Made by a program: the position numbers and the translations under genes. From contig WIDE01000032.1 in assembly GCA_015039315.1 (NCBI GenBank), positions 178,862 to 242,861 on the forward strand: 64,000 nt of DNA, given 5' to 3'. Shown in pieces: positions 59,616 to 64,000 of this stretch (position 1 is the first letter of the stretch; each line of letters begins with the position of its first letter). The notes beneath the pieces were generated by a model. It had not been told where the DNA came from. It did no database searches and worked only from the letters and a program-made list of their open reading frames with translations. The stretch comes from Clavulina sp. PMI_390 (Eukaryota; Basidiomycota; Agaricomycetes; Cantharellales; Hydnaceae).

Positions 59616-60868
59616 ATGTACTCTCAGGATCGCAACGCCTTCAGCCCTTTTCCACAGCCATCGACTACTCCAACTCCTCGATCCAGTACGCGATAGTGTC
59701 GAATTGCTCCTGCCTTTGCAATGACAAGAATTCGTTATTTTACACTACACTAGCGCAACCCCCTAGCTATGCGTCATTCCAGGTCATTTCCAGTGATGCT
59801 TCATCAATCAGCACAGTTTCGTCTCTTCCTATGGACGATCCCGAGGCTCAATATCGTAAGCAATTATACACACCTCTCAATGTATCCCTAGTGACGGCTA
59901 CTGAATGTGGTATCCTCCGTAGTATACTATTGCCTATATCAGGATGGCAGCCGTCTACGCACAATCCATTCGTATGGCTCCATTGAAGAAGACCGAAAAG
60001 GTGGAATCGGTAGGCTTGACACCAATCTTCTTCCTCCCCCCCGCAACATAAAAGGCTTGAAGCGATATATCGCTCGACTTGAGCGGTTCAGTGCGACCGA
60101 GGTCGAGGCGATTTTCCTTACGAGTGAGTCTAGTGAAAGTGAGGACGACTCAACTCGTCTAGATATCTCGGCCAATGCTCCTGGCCGCGATTCCGGCGAG
60201 CCCATCCATGCCATCATCTTCGATGGCGCTGTTCGCCCCCCTTCCGGGGACCCTTCTCGATCGACAGGCTCAGTCGGCTCTCACTCTGGAGCGGTCTTAC
60301 CCGCTGCGGCACCCAACCTTCTCATCCACAAAAATGCCATTTGGAAAGTGGATTCTACTGGGTTTGCTGAGCCAATTTGTCAGCCCGGAAATTCATCGCA
60401 AATTGTCGGGCCAAAGGAACCGCCTGGGTGGGCCCCTGCGCATGTCAAGACAGACCCGGGTAACGCGATCGACTTTCGACCGGCTGAAGGTGCGGAGAAC
60501 ATTACCTAGATACAAATCGCGCCCACGTACGACTTGGCTATACATTTGTTCTACAGAGTTTGTGCCTAGCACCACCACCGTCAAATTCATCCGGATAAGC
60601 CCTGAGGAGCCTCTACTCGTAGATGCGCGCAAGACAATACAAGACTGTGAGTTTACCTCTTCTGTAAAACTCTTCTATGGTGTCATCCGAATTTATGCCT
60701 CGTTTAGCCGGTGGACGAAGATTTTACAGAGCAATTCTCGTAAAACGTGGTGTGATAGCCTGTAAGAACTGTTCGCTGGCTGTAACTTCGTGGTTGCTTC
60801 GCTTATAGGTCGCGACTTTTTTGGTCATAGATCTGAATACTAATTCTATTGAGTTCAATGCTGCGTAA
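59616..60868 (+). CDS. Unknown tandem family, copy 2
   Basis: Supported exons: up to 59855, then 59923-60489, 60557-60646, 60708-60761 and 60831-60868. Conserved blocks: AQPPSYASFQV, YYCLYQDGSRLRT, LLPPPRNIKGLKRYIARLE, EAIFLTSESSESEDD, LLIHKNAIWKVDSTGFAEPIC, GPKEPPGWAPAH, PLLVDARKTIQD, GRRFYRAILVKRG and LNTNSIEFNAA*. Exon 2 is 567 nt, as in copy 3. The 5' end is unresolved: the first ATG (59616, MYSQDR) is in another frame from the frame leading into AQPPSYAS, which is open from a conserved CACAG acceptor at 59657. No in-frame ATG was found there, so a further upstream exon is possible. Confidence 0.65.
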
Positions 60869-61460
60869 ACAGTATTCAGTAGCCCGCCTTCGTGACTACA
60901 GGCTGCTGGACTGCTTCAGGGTTAGATGCCCCAGGCTACCCACTGGGCTTGTTGATTATTTGATTTCAATTACGGGTCCAAAGAATAACACCAGAGATGA
61001 TAAAAACGTTCGAGGTCCCCATCTACCAAACAATTACTTGTGTGAAAGGTCATAACGTAAAAAGCGCGAAAAACGGTACCAGTTATCATAAGGAGCGGAA
61101 TTTCTGCCCCAATCAGCCCGCCTGATCGCTACCCTTTATTATAATAGAACCTAGCTCGTCTGAAATATTTTCACAACAGTGACGCCTTGACACCTTTTGA
61201 CATGATTTCGCGGATGTGCAATGTGGACTTCAAACCGCAGAAGCACCTGTGGGGCCGTAATGCTGCTGGCCGCTTTCCTCGTTGTTTTATGAGGTGAGAA
61301 CGCATATTCATAAAACAATGCAGGCAAAACTGACTGCCTGGGTGTTCTGCGGGCCGCGATGTGCGCGGGCGTTTGGTATGGAGGCGACGTACTTAATTCA
61401 ATATATATTGTATGCACCGCCGAGCTCTCGTGTCCAAATATAAGGGCTCCAAGTTGATAT
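60869..61460. other. Spacer between unknown-family copies 2 and 3, left part
   Basis: Contains the repeated flank fragment near 61,155-61,180 (see 57,870) and no supported gene. It ends in the 8-bp left target duplicate GTTGATAT (61453-61460). Confidence 0.5.
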
Positions 61461-62068
61461 TACAGCTCCTTGCGGAACGGACTCCCACAGATCCAGTGCA
61501 CGGATCGACGGATATAACCGATTCGAGTCGGGATTCGCCAGGGATCAGATCGGAATCCGTCAGAATCCGTCAAATCCTCAAGCACTCCGGATTTTCGACG
61601 ATTTTGACTCCTTAGAATTTACACTTGAGAACCACTCAAAGAACTCTGCAAACATGCAAGGACATATCGTCTAAGCTTCGGCAACCATCCTGGTCATTTT
61701 ATTGCGTCGAATACCCCATGGTTTTGTGCTCAACATACCAGCTGTGTTGGAATTTCAAATGACCCCACAATTGGGAATGCAACGTGGAATGATTGTGACT
61801 CATCGCAGACAGTACTGTAGGCACAAATCCAGGGCATCAAGGCAGGTAGCGCTTGAGAAGTGCGAGTAATGCTCTTTTGGTAGTGTTTCTACAATCACAG
61901 AGGTGTCTGAGGTTTATAGGGGGGCTTAGCTCGAGCAATCCGAGCATGGATCTGGGGCTCAAACGGATTTTGACCGAATTTTTCAACTGATTGGCGGATT
62001 GCCAATCCGTTCGACAGAGAGGATTGGATTTCAATCCGCTCCACTCCGATTGTTCGTGAGGACCCCTA
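61461..62068. mobile_element. Probable hAT-type MITE, 608 bp, with 8-bp TSD
   Basis: Flanked by perfect direct repeats GTTGATAT (61453-61460 and 62069-62076), the 8-bp length expected for hAT insertions. The left end reads TACAGCTCCTTGCGGAAC; the right end, read inward on the minus strand, TAGGGGTCCTCACGAAC. These are imperfect terminal inverted repeats, and TAGGGGT is a usual hAT start. Both subterminal zones are dense in AATCCG/CGGATT motifs (61,550-61,610 and 61,960-62,050), including a short palindrome CGGATTGCCAATCCG. There is no transposase ORF, so it is non-autonomous. It lies 155 bp upstream of the first ATG of copy 3. Confidence 0.75.
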
Positions 62069-62146
62069 GTTGATATAGACCAAACCCAACGTGCTCTTCT
62101 TCGCTAACCGAAACCTGTGCAATAAATTAGCTTGTATTGTAGACAT

Positions 62147-62154
62147 TATAAAAA
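62147..62154 (+). promoter_or_regulatory. TATA box of unknown-family copy 3
   Basis: TATAAAAA about 77 bp before the first ATG at 62224. Copy 2 has a degraded version (CATAATAAAGAG) at the aligned position. Confidence 0.5.
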
Positions 62155-62223
62155 GGATTTTTCACAAATCCTCGAAGGTTTGCGCGATTAGGGCCCCCAT
62201 TGCGGCTCTTCGACTAATCTAAT

Positions 62224-63474
62224 ATGTTCTCTCAATCCCGCAGCCCGCTCAGTTCTTTTCCACAGTCATCGACAGCTTCAATCCCTCTGTCCAGTACGCG
62301 ATAGAACCGGATTGCTCATCGGTTTTCAATGACACGATTTTTTGTGCTAAACCAGCGCAACCCCCTAGTTATGCGTCCTTCCAGGTCACCCCCAGTGAGA
62401 ATTCGTCGATAAGAACGGTTTCACCTCTTCCGACTGGCGATCTTGAAGCCCAGTACCGTAAGCGACCATACACCCCGCTAGTGCTTTGCCAGGGCACACT
62501 CACTTCATCCCCCTTCTATCTCTAGTCTACTATTGCCTACATCAGGACGGAGGCCGTATCCACACGAATCAATCTTATGGCTCCAGTGATGAGAGCCTGA
62601 ATGGGGACATTGGACGTCTAAACACTAACGCGCTTTCTCCTCCCCGCAATATAAAAGGCCTCAAGCGATACATCGCTCGTCTTGAGGGGTTCAGTGGAGC
62701 TGATATTGAAGAGATATTCCTTACAAATGAGGCGAACGAAGGCGAGCCGGATGCAACACGCCTAGACCTTTCTCCTAATGCTCCCGGCCGCGATCCTACC
62801 ACGCCCATCCATGTCACCCTCCTTGACAATGCCGCTCGCGCCCCGTCCGGAAAGCATTCTGGATCGACGGAGCCTAGCGGTTCTTCATCAGCAGTAGCTC
62901 TGCCCCCTGCAGCCTCCAACATCCTCATTCATAGAAACGCTATTTGGAATGTCGATGCAAGTGGATTTGCGGAACCGGCCTGCGCTCCGGGCAACTCATC
63001 GCAGATCTCTGGAGCAAGGGAGCCACCTGGGTGGATGGGAGCACACATAAAGACAGATTCAGGGCACGCCTTCGAATTGCGAATGGCCGAAGGTAGGAAA
63101 GCGAAGGTTATGTCCAAAGCGCAATATAGTGTGGCTTAGCGTTTGACAATATAGAATTCTTGCCAGGCCCCAATGCCAAGTGGTATCAGGTATGGAAAAA
63201 AGATTATTTCCTTGTAGATCGGCGCAGAACCATCAAAGATTGTGAGTTTGCCTCTCCTGTAGCCTTCCGAAGTGGTCCTAGCTCACCTTGAGACGTCGAT
63301 ATAGCGGAGGGAAGAAGATTCTATCGGGCGATCTTCGTAAAAATTGGTATCATCGTTTGTGAGTATTCTTGCGTTGATAGGACATTGACTGAGGTTACTA
63401 CCTAACCAATCGTGACTTTTATATTTGCGTCATTAGATTTGAATGCTAAAAGTGTAGAATTTAATGTGACCTGA
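62224..63474 (+). CDS. Unknown tandem family, copy 3
   Basis: Supported exons: up to 62457, then 62526-63092, 63155-63241, 63305-63358 and 63437-63474. Conserved blocks: AQPPSYASFQV, YYCLHQDGGRIHT, SPPRNIKGLKRYIARLEG, EEIFLTNEANEGEPD, ILIHRNAIWNVDASGFAEPAC, GAREPPGWMGAH, FLVDRRRTIKD, GRRFYRAIFVKIGIIV and LNAKSVEFNVT*. It is closest to copy 2, with the same five-exon plan and a 567-nt exon 2. The 5' end has the same problem as copy 2: the first ATG (62224, MFSQSR) is out of frame with the body, which is open from the CACAG acceptor at 62265. No characterised domain recognised. Confidence 0.68.
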
Positions 63475-64000
63475 AAGAGCGAGATTTTCTTTGTTGCTTG
63501 AGAGCATGAACAGTAACCAAAGTGAAAATAAAATTATCCTGGATATTTTTTCTACCCGTATCCTACTTTAGGTGGTGGCCAAAATCCCATTTTCCGTCCC
63601 CGCATCAATTCTGAGCAATAGATATGTATGGTAAGCGACCTATTTTAGCGAGCGTCGATGCTACTTATCGCATGAGTGCTAGAGATGCTTAGGTATGAGG
63701 GAAATGGCTCTAGCTGATATTATAAACAAGGTTCAGGCTGAAGTCAGTCTCAGAGAGACCTACACCTGCTGAGATTCGTGTAAATTCGTTCATAAAGCCA
63801 CTTCAGCCAGCAATCGTAATATTACGCATCTTCTAGGCTGAAATGAAGTAAAATGCGTTGTTTACTCTACAGTAATAACATATAGTCCCAATGCTACGGC
63901 GACAAGGAGCACAGCAGACCCGGCCCTGATATCCCCCGAAATCTTTGATTGCGCTACACTTTTTGTCACGGAATTTTCCTGCCGGCTCTGGAGAGTCCTG
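63475..64000. other. 3' flank to window end
   Basis: AT-rich sequence downstream of unknown-family copy 3. No gene or repeat identified. Confidence 0.55.

Noticed and set aside
1..64000. tRNA, rRNA, CRISPR, phage or bacterial mobile elements
   Set aside because: Scanned by eye for cloverleaf-like blocks, repeat-spacer arrays and integrase genes; none found. The genome is clearly fungal.

Overview
The window is nuclear DNA of a filamentous basidiomycete, most likely an Agaricomycete. Genes are split by many short GT-AG introns (about 50-75 bp), coding is dense on both strands, F-box-like genes are strongly expanded, and the conserved genes are all fungal (histone H4, Bro1, Skt5/Chs4, a Tag1/DUF3712-type membrane protein, a Cab2-type ligase, an Ayr1-like reductase). 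I saw no bacterial-type operons, CRISPR array, rRNA or tRNA gene.

Layout. 1-5,550: the 3' end of histone H4, a Yip1-family membrane protein (-), and divergent from it a seven-exon BRO1/ALIX gene (+). 5,726-14,027: three F-box genes (-) and a Sel1-repeat Skt5/Chs4-like gene (+). Two of the F-box genes, with their shared promoter and the first codons of the Sel1 gene, are a segmental duplication; one copy carries only a dead stub of the Sel1 gene. 14,566-21,567: four intronless F-box paralogues of about 442 codons in a head-to-tail array (-). 22,227-34,623: one giant (12.4 kb) many-exon gene (-) for a type II membrane protein built of repeated DUF3712/Tag1-like modules. 37,008-39,174: inositol monophosphatase (-) with an 11-nt and a 17-nt exon, divergent from a phosphopantothenate-cysteine ligase (39,669-41,533, +). 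41,971-50,153: two paralogous F-box plus four-cysteine genes (-), separated by a decayed mobile-element ORF with a zinc knuckle. 51,394-53,628: secreted aspartic protease. 54,136-55,562: Ayr1-like short-chain dehydrogenase. 57,967-63,474: three tandem copies of an unrecognised gene family marked by YYCLYQ and LPPPRNI motifs, with a probable 608-bp hAT-type MITE carrying an 8-bp target duplication just upstream of the third copy.

How it fits together. The conserved genes are unrelated housekeeping functions (chromatin, Golgi traffic, ESCRT sorting, chitin synthesis, vacuole, CoA and inositol metabolism, lipid reduction). They are interleaved with young, locally duplicating families: nine F-box genes in three groups, and the three-copy unknown family. 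Traces of mobile elements sit inside or beside the duplications. All calls come from reading the sequence; no database search was run.
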